Below, piece after piece: positions 1-10,680 of a stretch of 64,000 nt of DNA; position 1 is the first letter of the stretch; every line of letters begins with the position of its first letter. Position numbers and translations under genes: made by a program. Location: positions 78,827,785-78,891,784 of the forward strand of contig NC_063166.1 of the NCBI RefSeq assembly GCF_023159225.1, read 5' to 3'. The DNA is from Perognathus longimembris pacificus (Eukaryota; Chordata; Mammalia; Rodentia; Heteromyidae). The notes under the pieces were generated by a model. It searched no databases. It had not been told where the DNA came from and was given only the letters and a program-made list of their open reading frames with translations.

Positions 1-399
1 ATCAGAGCTGAGCATTCCTCTGGCTGCATGGATTGGCTCACTTTGGGCCAATCAGAGTGAAGCCTGAGATTGCTCCTCCTAGCCCAGCTATTTGTTTAGC
101 CCAGACAGGGAACAGCTTGGGGCTCAGAGGCCCTGCTGTAAGCCAATGTGGCCATTTTGTTTGTTTTCATGGTATTTTTGTTTCAGTGTTGGGTGACCAA
201 GATCACCTTGGTTTTAAATAAAAAGGTCCATGGAGGAAGGAGTATCAGGGAAATGGGCAGGGCAGTTGGTCATCCCAACACAATCGGGTACGAGAACGTT
301 GCTTTCATCCTTAAGCAAAAGTGAGCCATCTCAGAGAAACATATTAAGAAGATGACAGTACACATGGCAAAGGAAATGATTAAAAAAAAAATTAGAAAA

Positions 400-622
400 G
401 CTGGCACCCGTGGCTCACACCTGTAAGCCTAGCTACTCAGGGGGCTGAGATCTGAGGGTCATGGTGTGAAGGCAGACAATGCAGAAAAGTCCATGAGATT
501 ATCTCCAATTAACCACCAAAAATCAAACTGGACGTCGAGGTGTGGCTCAAGTGGTAGAGCACCATCCATCCGTGAGTGAAAAAGCCAAGTGAGATCATGA
601 GGTGGTTAAGTGCTGGTACTGG
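400..622 (+). mobile_element. SINE, 7SL/B1-like left half plus Geo-like right half
   Basis: The left part has the Alu/B1-type block CTACTCAGGGGGCTGAGATC. It is followed by the linker CTCCAATTAACCACCAAAAA and a right part with TGGCTCAAGTGGTAGAGCA, as in the other composite copies in this window. It is diverged and lacks a clean poly(A) tail. Confidence 0.8.
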
Positions 623-756
623 CACACATATATGTGCACACGCGCATGTGAGCACCCGCGTGTGTGTGAGGGCTGCTTTCTCACAAGAAAGAGTCCCGTT
701 CCCGGTTGGCTTTTCTTTTCTGGCGGGGCGGGGGGTCGGGGGTCGGTGTTGTGCTA

Positions 757-997
757 TGCTAGTGCTGGGGTTTGAACTCGGGGACTTGCGTTCTTTTTTC
801 TGCTCCTGAGGCTTGAACTCAGGGCCTGGCTGTTACTCCTGAGCGTTTAGGCTCAAGGCTGGCGCTCTGCTACTTGAACCACACCTCTACTTCGGCTTTT
901 AAGGGTGTTTCGTGCCCGGGCTGGCTTTGAACTGCCGTCCTCAGATCTCAGCCTCTTGAGTAGCCGGGATGACAGGCGTGCGCCACTGTGCCCGGCT
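757..997 (-). mobile_element. SINE, 7SL/B1-like plus Geo-like, reverse orientation
   Basis: Reading on the plus strand, the Geo-like half (CTTGAACTCAGGGCC, CTACTTGAACCACACC) comes first. The reversed 7SL-like half (GGCTGGCTTTGAACTG, TCAGCCTCTTGAGTAGCC) follows. An internal partial repeat of the GAACTC segment near 770-825 suggests a rearranged or doubled end. Confidence 0.8.
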
Positions 998-1954
998 TAT
1001 GCGCGGCTTTGCGGCGTTGGATGCGATGCTTTTTGGCAAATGGGGGCACCTGTGTGGCCCCCACCCAGGAAGGTTCGGGGGGTCCCTTTCCCACCAAGTG
1101 ACCTCCCCCAGAACGAGCGCTGTCACCTCCCTTGGGGGAGGCGTCCCGCCTGTCCACAGCTCCGAGGGGAAAACCAACAGCCGGCTCTTCACGGTGCTGG
1201 CGGCGAGGCCTGTGTTCCGGTGTGAGCCATGCACACCTGGGTGTGAGCCCACGGCACACGCTGCCATGCACACCTGGGAGCACGCACACCTCGCCCCATT
1301 CCCCCCCCCCCCCCCCAGTGCCCAGCAGCCAGCCTGGGTCTCAGGACAGCCCGACGGGGCTTCTCCAGGGCCGAGCGGCCAAAGGAGACGGGGGCGGGGG
1401 GGGCTCCCGACGCGGGGTCTGAACCAGGCCTTCTTCAGCTTGCCTCCGGAAGACGGGAGGGGGGAGGGGGGCGCCTCTCTCCCCACTCCCCTGCAAGGAG
1501 TGCTCACGAGGGCCAAGGCGCTGTCCTGGGGCCCCACAAGGCCCAGCCCAGCCGGCCTCCCCCACCCCAGGGGCAGCTGGGAAGGGGCAGGGGAACCAGA
1601 GAGTAACGCGTGTATCACTGCGATAATATGTAATTAGGCCAGGAAGGGCTTGACAAGTGCTAGACGCGAGCCCGGGGCAGCCCTGCCTGCCAGAGGAGGC
1701 GGGGGCGGGGGGGGGCTGGGCCTCGGCAGCTGCTTCGCCTCGCTCTTCTTACACAGCCTGTGACCCCCAAAGACACGGGTGTGCACGGCGGCCCGCCCCC
1801 CGTCACCCACGCCGCCAGGCAGGCGTGGACTTCCAGGGCTGGCCAGGCAAGAGGCACAAGAGCCCCTCCGAAAAACAACTAAAGTACGAGGCGCTGAGTT
1901 CAAATCTCAGCACTGCCGGGGCGGGGGAGCGGGGGCGGCAAAGGAAAAGGAACA

Positions 1955-2425
1955 GTGGCCAGGGTGTGGAGAAAAGGCAGCCATTGCACACGAACGCAGC
2001 CATCAGGGAAAACGGTATGAAGTTCACAAAAACCTCACACAGAAGAGCACGGCCCCCCTCGGTCCCCGCCCCCCCATCGCCAAAGGAGATGGGATCCGTG
2101 TGTAGAGCGACACCGTACTCCCTCCGTTACTACAGCTCTGGCCACCATCAGCCAGAACATGGGCTCGACCTCTGTGTTCACGGGCAAGTGAAGGAAGAGA
2201 ACGTGCCATGTGCACACCCGTGGAATACTATGCAGCCAGAAAAAGGATGGGAGCCTCTTGTTTGCAACCACACGGGTGAACCTAGATAACCTCACAAACC
2301 AGGCACAGAGAGACGGGCTAACCTCACTTGGGTAGAGTCGAAGGAAGTCACTGTCAAAGAAGGAGACAGTGGAGCCACGGCCACCGGAAGCAGGTTATAG
2401 CGGCCGCCGAGGAAGAATTACACAA
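1955..2425 (+). mobile_element. LINE-1 3'-end fragment
   Basis: The sequence resembles the ORF2 end and 3' UTR of old mammalian L1. Landmarks are GGTGTGGAGAAAAGGCAGCC near 1960, then GGAATACTATGCAGCCAGAA near 2222, then AACCAGGCACAGAGAGACG near 2296. It has many substitutions and short GC-rich insertions and no intact reading frame. It sits in KCNB1 intron 1, antisense to the gene. Confidence 0.7.
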
Positions 2426-2574
2426 TTCAGAGCTGTCAGGAAGGAGGCGTTCAGGTGCGTTCCCCACAAAGAGCTAATTACCCCGAATGAGCCACACAGG
2501 CCAGTTCCCAGCACGCTATCCCGTGGCTCTGTTCCATGAAGGTCTTCAAAACAAGTTAAAAGTGTAAAGGTGAG

Positions 2575-2662
2575 TGGCAGCCAGGTGTCTGGGGCTCACG
2601 CCTGTGATGCTGGCTACTCGGGAGGCTGAGATCTGAGGCTTTTGAGCTCCAGCCTGGCACAA
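2575..2662 (+). mobile_element. SINE fragment, 7SL/B1-like left half only
   Basis: The block GGCTACTCGGGAGGCTGAG with the preceding TCACGCCTGTGATG marks a 7SL-like monomer. The sequence becomes unrelated soon after CAGCCTGGCAC, so the right half is missing. Confidence 0.7.
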
Positions 2663-3666
2663 AAAAAAGCCAGCGACCGTGTGCACTCCTGAGTCCAAGG
2701 CCTCTTCTTTCCCCACCGGGAACTTGGGCTGCATGAGCCAAGCCTTTGTGCCCTGCTGCCCGCAAAGCCACACGAGGGCCTGAGACGCTCTGGGTGCTGT
2801 TCTAAGAATGGGTGCAGTAGGGGGCGGGGAGCCCCTCCCCCCTCCCCCCCCCCCCCCCCCCGCCCGGCAGCTGGGGACCAAGCCCTAGGCTGGTCCGGAT
2901 CTCAGCGCCTCGGGGCACGACCGACCTCTCGTTCCCCCGGCTGCCCGGCTCGCCATGGCTGCCTCCCGCCCAGAGCCGAGGAGCTGGGGGGAGGCTTGAG
3001 GTCCTCGAAGCCACAGTGACGGGGCTGGCTCCGAGCCTCTGCCGGCTTCATTAAGCCACCCAGGGTCAGCACGGAAGGCTGCCAAGCGAAACCTCACCAA
3101 CAAGCCTGGGGCGGCCGGGGCGGGCGGGGGAGGCCGGCCAGACGTGAATGAGCGGGACTTGGACTTCAGCCCCTTGGCCCGCGTCCCCACCAAGTCAGCA
3201 GAAGCAGCCAAGCCGCCCTGTCCCGGGGACCAGGCCTGGGCGGGGAGGCGGGGCGCGCTGAGCGCGAGGGGCCGGTGTCAGGGCGGCACCGAGGCAGAGC
3301 TGGGTGGGCAGGGCGGGGAGGCCTGCCCTGAGATGGACCCCAGGCATGGGGGGGGGGGGGCTGCGGCTGCTGACAGTGGGGTGCAGCCGGCGAGGGCCCC
3401 CCCCCACCACACACATTGAGCCCAGTGCAGCACAGCGAGCACACCAGTGCTCGTGAGGGGAGACCTTGGTTCCGCTCCTAGGACACAGGGGCTCTGTTAA
3501 CTTAGCACCTACTGTGTGTCAGGACGCCGCGGGAAACAGCCAAACTCCCTGATTCTCAGAGCACTGGGCGTGGCAGCACCGAGGGAGAGGAGGCAGGAGC
3601 CGTCATTTGCAAGCAGTGCTCGGTGGAGGACTCGCTGTCTCCCATGGTGATGGCTGGGCAAACACT

Positions 3667-3885
3667 TGCGGGGCACCAGTGGCTCGCGCCTGTGATCCCA
3701 GCTGATACGGAGCCTATGAGCTGAGGATCAACGTTCTAAGCCAGCCCCAACAGGAAACTCGGTGACTCAACAACCACCACCGAAAGACTGAAAGCGAAGC
3801 TCAAGTGACAGAGAGCCCGTCTCGAGAGAAAAGCTAAGGATCAGCACCCACGTGCTGAGTTCAAGCCCTCGTATCAACACAACAC
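3667..3885 (+). mobile_element. SINE, 7SL/B1-like plus Geo-like, diverged
   Basis: It begins GGGCACCAGTGGCTCGCGCC and ends in the Geo-like tail GAGTTCAAGCCC. The middle is diverged (CTGATACGGAGCC in place of CTACTCAGGAGGC), so this is one of the older copies. Confidence 0.7.
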
Positions 3886-4410
3886 AACCCAAGATGCAAA
3901 CAATCAAACCACAAACCCTGGAGGCCAGGGAGCAGGTCATGCAGAGAGTAGCCAGATCCGCTGTGCCAGGGCCCTGAGGTAGCTTCCCAGAGGCACAGGG
4001 GGAGACTGGCACTGCAGAACCGGGGGGCGCGCGCGTGGATTTCACTTTTATACCAAGTGATGTGGGAGCCGCCCGAGGGCTTCGGGGAAGGGAGGTGCGA
4101 AGCCCAGATTTTGCCCTTAGGCCCGCAATCCTAAACTGTTTACAATGTGGCCCTTTAGACAAAGCTGGCGGTCGGGAGTGTTAATGGGGTGGTGAAAAGC
4201 TGGTGAGTGTGCACGGCTGGAGGGCAGAGCACAGCTCAGGTTTTGGCCTCGGTGCCTGGCTGGCAGCAGACGCAGAGTCGGAGCCGGAGCAGGTGTGGTG
4301 GGAGCCCCAAGCGTGGTTTGAGGTGCAATGAGTTGGAGGTGTGCGGTGTTCACCAGCTTCAGAGTTTGGGGGCTCAGCCTCGGACCCAAGCTGAGGTTGT
4401 GGATTCCCTG

Positions 4411-4815
4411 TGCATGTTGGGTAAGGGACGGGGTCCCTTGTGCATGCAGGGTAAGGGACAGAGCTCCTTGTGCATGTTGGGTAAGGGATGGGGCCTCCTG
4501 TGCATGCTGGGTAAGGGACAGAGCCCCCTGTGCATGCTGGGTAAGGGACAGAGCCCCCTGTGCATGCTGGGTAAGGGACGGGGCCCCCTTTGCATGCTGG
4601 GTAAGGGACAGAGCCCTCGTGCATGCTGGGTAAGGGACGGGGCCTCCTGTGCGTGCTGGGTAAGGGACGGGGTCCCTTGTGCATGCAGGATAAGGGACAG
4701 AGCTCCTTGTGCATGTTGGGTAAGGGATGGGGCCTCCTGTGCATGTTGGGTAAGGGACAGAGCCCCCTGTGCATGCTGGGTAAGGGACGGGCCCCCATAC
4801 AGGCTGGGTTAAGGA
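4411..4815. repeat. 30-bp minisatellite, about 13 copies
   Basis: Thirteen tandem units of 30 bp (one of 29) start at 4411, each containing TGCATGYTGGGTAAGGGAC followed by a GC-rich variable tail. A degenerate fourteenth unit trails to about 4825. Units 1-4 (from 4411) and 9-12 (from 4650) share the same variant order, showing a block duplication offset by 239 bp. The period is a multiple of three and lacks stop codons, so several frames stay open on both strands. These are not genes. Location: KCNB1 intron 1. Confidence 0.95.
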
Positions 4816-5652
4816 CAGGGCCTCTCTGGGCCTCTGTCTCTGCCCCCAGAAAAGGCAGTAGCTGTGGAGAAAGGAGGCCCGAGTGGCTGGCTGGACTTCT
4901 GTGTGAGGGGCTGGGTGGGGAGCCCCAGGCACACACGAAATGCCCTAGTTGTCCTGGGGATCCCCAACAGCATGGACTGAGTCCCTGGTTAGGACCCCAG
5001 CCCTGGGGCCATGGCTGAGGATGTGCAGCCTGGGGAGGGACGTGGGCACTCCAACTGGCCAGGGGCTGGGCTGCCCAAGCAAGGAGATGCTGGCTGCCAT
5101 CCTCCTCAGGGTTCCCGGGTCCCCAGAATGGAGACGCCCTTCACCAGCTAGCAACGTGTACCCGGGGTGAGAGAGAAAGCTGAAGGCCAGAAAGGCCAAG
5201 GGACCAGCCTACAGTCACACAGCACGGCTGCGCTGGGGCGGCAGATGGCGGGGTGCAACCACACTACATCACAAAAGTTCCGTGCAGACAGAAGGGGTGC
5301 ATTCAGTGAGACTATCAGCCCAGAATTGTGCCTTAGCCAGCCCAGGGCAGCCCGGCCACCAGTGAACCCCTTGGGTTAGCTCGGGTCACCTGAGCCCCAG
5401 CTTTGAGAAACACCCACCCTAGAGCCCACCTCAGAGGCCCGAACTCCATGGGTCTGGCATTGGGGTTTTCCAAGGGTCCCCAGAGTCTCTGGGGAGCTGA
5501 GTACCAGCTCAGCTGTCCAGGGGGGGCTCTACAAAGGTCCCCCTCCCCCCAGTTCTCTCCAGGGAAAGCCTAGAGGGAATCGACATCACCCGGCACCCAG
5601 GGGACCCAGGACAAATGGGGCCAGTTCTTCAGGATGGTAACCTTCATTTTTG

Positions 5653-5868
5653 TCAGTCCTGGGCTTGAACTCTGGGCCTGGGCGCTGTCTCTGAGCTCTT
5701 CAGCTCAAGGTTAGCGCTCTACCACCTTGAACCACAGCGCCACTTCCAGGTTTCTGGTGGCTCATTGGAGGTAGGCGTCTCAAAGACTTTCCTGCCTGGG
5801 GCTGGCTTGGAACTGTGATCCTGGGATCTCTGCCTCCTGAGCAGCCACGATCGCCAGGATGGGCGCTG
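5653..5868 (-). mobile_element. SINE, 7SL/B1-like plus Geo-like, reverse orientation
   Basis: Plus-strand order is Geo-like (GGGCTTGAACTCTGGGCC, ACCTTGAACCACAGCGCCAC), then a reversed linker and 7SL-like half (GGCTGGCTTGGAACTGTGAT, CTCTGCCTCCTGAGCAGCC). Confidence 0.8.
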
Positions 5869-7100
5869 GCTCCGGCCCATCTCCCTTTGAAAACAGCTTG
5901 ATGGTACCAAAAGGCATGCCTGAACTTCCTGGGAACCAAGCAGCCCCTGCTGATGTGTCTGGGAAGTGACCAGGCATGACCCAGGCATGACGTGTGTCAC
6001 ACGGGGTGTGTCACGTGGGAAGGATGGACTCTAGGGGCTGCAGGGACCAGCAGTGGTGCTGAGCTATGAACCTCGGCCCCCTGCCAACCAAACCCCGTGG
6101 GTGTGAACTCGCACGTACGCCACGCCCAATGCCTGCCTCCGGATTCACTCTCCTGGGGCCCATCCCTGTAGATGGTTCTGCCGAGGCAAAATGCAACAGC
6201 ACCGCATCGCACCGAACCTGAGGGGAGGCCTTCACGGAGCAGCTGGGAGGGGCGGGGGGTGACTCCCGGCCCAGCTCTAGCCTGCCCAGGGGGCACCAGG
6301 AGGCCCTGGGTTCCAATCCCAGCACCACACGGAGACACTGCAGCGAGGACGTGCCTCTGGGAAGAACCCTGACTGCCCGGCATCGGTCGGCTTCAGAGGA
6401 AAAGGGCCTTGGAGCTGGGCTGGGCACTCCAGACTCTCACCCACCGCCCACCAGCGTGCTCAGGTTCCCGCCCAGGCCTGGGAGAGACAGACCTCACCCC
6501 AGGGAGTCCTACTATCTGGAGGAGAGTGGAGATCAGATGACAGCGGACCGGGAAATCCCCAGCGAGGCAAAGGCCATTCAAGAGCAGCACAGAATGGAAA
6601 ACCCATAATGGGAGGTGTGACCTATTCTGAGATCAGGGCAGACTCCCAGAGGAGGCGCCCTTCAAAGTGAGCTGCAGCTAATACCTGGGCGTAGAAGAGA
6701 GGAAAAGCATTCCTGGCAGAGGGCACAGCACCTGCGAAGGTCTACCCTTCACTTCCTCCCCTTTGACAGCACTGTGATTTTTCTTTTTGCAACTGTAAAC
6801 ATGCAAAACAAAGCCAAGCGCCAGTGGCTCAAAGTAATGGCCTCAGGAACCCCAAAAGTAGCGACCAAGAGGGTCTAGTAACAAACTGTTGGGAGAAATG
6901 GTATGGCCCACCATGGAGGGTGAGCAAGTTAGGGCAGTGAGGGAGGGTTGTTCAGGCAGTCTTAAAGGATGAGGGCCAGAGGTTGGGGGGGGCGTGTACC
7001 TACTGTGAGGCAGAGTTTGGGGCTGAGCTGGTGTAGGGGCAAGAAACAGACAAAGAGCCTGAGAGACACGAGAGAGGCTGGTGGCAAAGAGGGATAAACA

Positions 7101-7286
7101 GGGGCTGGGAATGTGGCCTAGTAGTAGAGTGCTTGCCTAGCATGCATGAAGCCCTGGGTTCAATTCCCCAGTACCACATACACAGAAGAGGCCAGAAGTG
7201 GCGCTGTGGCTCAAGTGGTAGCCTTGAGCAAAAAGAAACCAGGGACAGTGCTCAGGCCCTGAGTTCAAGCCTCAGGACTGGCAAAA
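7101..7286 (+). mobile_element. IDL-Geo dimeric SINE
   Basis: The left monomer is ID-like (GGGGCTGGGAATGTGGCCTA ... GGTTCAATTCCCCAG). The right monomer is Geo (AAGTGGCGCTGTGGCTCAAG ... GAGTTCAAGCC). A 9-bp target-site duplication GGATAAACA lies at 7092-7100 and again at 7392-7400, beyond the adjoining GGAA microsatellite. The microsatellite is therefore inside the insertion, as an overgrown tail. Confidence 0.9.
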
Positions 7287-7320
7287 GAAAGAAGAACAAG
7301 GAGGAGGAGGTGGAGGAGGA

Positions 7321-7393
7321 GAAGGAAGGAAGGAAGGAAGGAAGGAAGGAAGGAAGGAAGGAAGGAAGGAAGGAAAGAAGGAAGGAAGGAAGG
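7321..7393. repeat. (GGAA)n microsatellite derived from a SINE tail
   Basis: About 18 tandem GAAG/GGAA tetramers with one interruption. It lies between the IDL-Geo element and that element's downstream target-site duplication. A pure purine tract of this length can form triplex DNA and is a multimeric ETS-core array. Confidence 0.95.
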
Positions 7394-8568
7394 ATAAACA
7401 AGCCAGGAAAGCAGAGCTGTGTGGAGCGGGTGGCAAGGCGGGGCCGGCGCCTTCATGACACAGAGGGACAAGCACCGTCACAGGACACACAGGACGCACG
7501 GACTCCAGCCCCAACCCCGGCTGTACCTGGCAGATTTCTTCATGTTCAGGGAGGGCCATGGGAATTCTGACCCCGACGCTGCCTGCTGCAGCCCGCTGAG
7601 AACAACCCCCGGCCCTGCCACTCGCTCCTCGGGTCCCATCACAGTTCCCAGGGTTCTGACCTTGACCTCTAGAGGGGTGACCTTGGGTGGCCCACTCCAG
7701 CCCTGCACACACTACGGGGGAGAGCGATGTTCTCCCCAGGGTATAACTTTCAACGCTCTCCAGGGACGCGGGGCCCCCCGTGATAAATGGGGGCTGACAT
7801 CTCTGACGCACAGGCGCGTGTGCGCACGCACAAGCCGGCTCCACCTCAGTCAATTCCTTCAGACGCTCCAGGATTCGCCCCCCATGTCCACGCCGGGGCG
7901 TGGCTGCTTCGGCCCTGCAGCGGTGGGGACGCAGGAACAGGGGAGCGAGCACCCCTGTACCCACACACCCTGCCCCCTGCCAGGGGCGGGGGCTTCTGGG
8001 AAGGGAGACGGAGGGACCCCCCCCCCCCCACCCAGGAGACGTTTATCCTGGGAAGGTCTCCACACCACCATATTCAGGCTGGCCACCCAGGTCAGGGACA
8101 GCCTCTCGCGAGACAGGAGCTGAGAGCTGAAGGGAGAGAAGGGACCAGCGGGCACCGTGAGGGTAGCACTTCCTAGCATGGAAAGACGCCGCCGAGACGG
8201 CCGCGAGGGCTCAGTTCTCAATTCCGGAGGTCAAAGCCACGGCTCCCCGGTGCTGTGTGCTCGCGCACCTGCCCATCACCTCGCGGAGTCTCAGGGCGCC
8301 CTCCCTCACGCGGGGACTGTCAGGTCCGATGGCATTCCATGAGGGACTCAATGCTTGCGGACTGAGCCAGAAGACAACTGTCGCTGCCACCACTACGGTG
8401 TTGATTTTATCCAAGAGATGGAGACCGGGCTGACTGTGCCCATTTAGCCCTGGGATTTTGTCTAAGATCACCCCAAAGAGAGCGGCTGTAGAAGCTCTCT
8501 GTCCATAATACAACACCGGACCTGTGAGCTCGGCCCTGGCTGGCTCTGGCTCTGTCACAGAGCCCCGG

Positions 8569-8570
<2 letters not shown>

Positions 8571-8611
<41 letters not shown>
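8571..8611. repeat. (GT)n microsatellite
   Basis: About 20 uninterrupted GT dinucleotides in KCNB1 intron 1. Confidence 0.97.
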
Positions 8612-8614
<3 letters not shown>

Positions 8615-8857
8615 GGGATGGGGCGAGGACTGTTTATCTCTCTACCTCGTCCGTCCGCAGCTGGAGGGAGGGCAGCATCTGGCATGGTGGTGAGTCCTCG
8701 CCTTCTTCTAATGGCCAGAGAATGCCTGGAGGCTTGCAATGAGCTGGTGACATTTTATCAAATTGATAGATAGGCTTTTGAAAAAGTGCTTTATCGATTT
8801 TGCAGAATTGTCAGGAGGCTCGGGTGGAATAACAATTAAAAACAACAGGGCTTTCTG

Positions 8858-9093
8858 TCAGGTGCCAGTGCATACGCCTGTAATCCTGGCTACTGGGAGG
8901 CTGAGATCTGAGATTGCAGTTCGAAGCCAGCCCAGGCAGGAAAGCTCAGGAGACTCTCTTACCTGTAATGAACCACCAGAAAGCCAGGAGTGGCGCTATG
9001 GTTCAAGCACAGGGCATCAGCCTTGAAAATAAAAGCTTCGGAACTCAGCACCCAGACCCTGTGTTCAAGCCCCAGGGCCAGCACCAAAACAAA
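8858..9093 (+). mobile_element. SINE, 7SL/B1-like plus Geo-like
   Basis: The left half contains CTACTGGGAGGCTGAGATC. The right half contains AGTGGCGCTATGGTTCAAG, ending GTTCAAGCCCCAGGGCC. The linker is atypical (TGTAATGAACCACCAG). Confidence 0.8.
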
Positions 9094-10544
9094 ATGACAT
9101 AAAATAAAGCCAAGAGGGCTTCCTAGACACCAGGCCCAGTGCTGAGAGCTCTGCGTGTGGTACACAGGCCAGGCGGTGGCTCCCAACTACGCTTCCCTAG
9201 TGCTCCCTACTACCTCCCCCCTACTGCTGCCGCGGGGGGGGGGGGGCTGGGGAGCCAGGGGGCTTGCTCCGCGCTACACGGACAGTGGGCAGGGCAGCCC
9301 AGCGGACCTGGGCAGTCCACGGAGCTACCGAGTATGGAGGAGGGACACAAAGTGCCGGGTATGGAGTTGGTGCCTAATGCATGCTGGTTCCCTTCCGGTT
9401 AGTTAAGCTTTGGCCACACTGCCCACTTGGCGAGCACTCTTCCTTCCTAAGCGAGCTTTTGCATTCTCCAGCCCATCTTCAAAACCCCGAGCCCAGCTGC
9501 CAATACCTGACCCCGGTCAAGTGGTGGTCAGGAAGGGGGAATCCCAGAGCCTCAGTGGTGGCGGTGGGTCTCAGGGGCGCACAGGGGGCCCTGAGAGGCC
9601 CCCTACCGTGGCACCCCAGGCCCTGGGCTTCACGGGGCACGGCTTCCATGCTTTTCACCCTCCCACCACTCACTGACCCACGGCAGTGCGGGCCCCAGCG
9701 AGGAGCAGGGCAGGAGCAAAGGGCTGGGTGACCCCAGGGTCAGGATTCTGTCCCCAGCAATAACAGCAGGCACCAGAGACATCTGAGCCGGGGCAGCCCC
9801 AGCCTCGACGGGCAGCTGAGGAGCCCTGGGCTCTGAGTCGCTCCCTAATGGTTCTTGCTGATGATGCACAATCCTCCTTGATCTTGCAAGGGAGATGAAG
9901 CCTTGTCTCCCCAGAGGCCTCAGAGATGGGGGTGGGGTGGGTTACAAGGAACACGGGTAGCCGAGGTGGAGCAACAAGGAGGCCTTCCGAGGACCTCCTT
10001 CCTATGGGCGCCAGGGGCTGGGCCTCTCTCCTCCAATCCAACCCCTATTTCCTAGGTAGGAAAGCGACATTCGTCACATCTCTGTGACACCAGAGCCCGG
10101 TCCTTGTCAATAACCAAACGCCACACCCATTTCTGGATATCATGATTATAATAAGAATTCGCACCTATACAAGTTCTAGTTGCAAACTGCATTCACGTCG
10201 AAGGTCTCACAGAACCACCCAGACAACCCCGGAGCAGCACCTGGTGTGGCCCCATCAGAGAGAGCTTCCAGAAGCTCCGTCCAGGACTCAGATGCCTGCT
10301 GAAAACCAGATGAACTGAAATCCAGACCCCAGCTCTTCACTCCCCTCCCCCCCCAAATCATACACGCTGAGAGACCTGGCCTCACCCTCTGGGGCCTCCA
10401 TTTCCCCTTCTTTAAAAGGGTCTTGGCCTCCCTCCCTAGCCCATCTAAAGAAATGACAGACACCTGCTTTCGTAGATTCCCAGGCAGTGAGAGCATGCAC
10501 GCGTGATCTCTCTGGACCAATGGGAATGCCAAAAGAGCACGCTC

Positions 10545-10680
10545 ATGCCGGGCACCGGTGGCTCCCGCCTGTCACCCCAGCTACTCAGGAGGCTGAGATC
10601 TGAGGGTCGAGGTTAGAAGCCAGCCCGGTCAGGAGAGTCTGTGAGACCTTCATCTCCAAGGAAGCCCCAGGACAGGTTCC
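10545..10680 (+). mobile_element. SINE, 7SL/B1-like, right half missing
   Basis: It begins GCCGGGCACCGGTGGCTCCC and carries CTACTCAGGAGGCTGAG, but stops shortly after the linker. Near-matching 11-bp flanks (AGCACGCTCAT before, AGCACGATCAT after) look like a target-site duplication. It splits a short tandem array of CCAAT-containing units. Confidence 0.75.

Noticed and set aside
4411..4815. CRISPR-like array
   Set aside because: Units are directly adjacent with no spacers, the DNA is a mammalian intron, and no cas genes exist here.
4117..4936. Open frames of about 250-270 codons on the minus strand and about 200 on the plus strand
   Set aside because: They are translations of the 30-bp minisatellite, open because the period is divisible by three.
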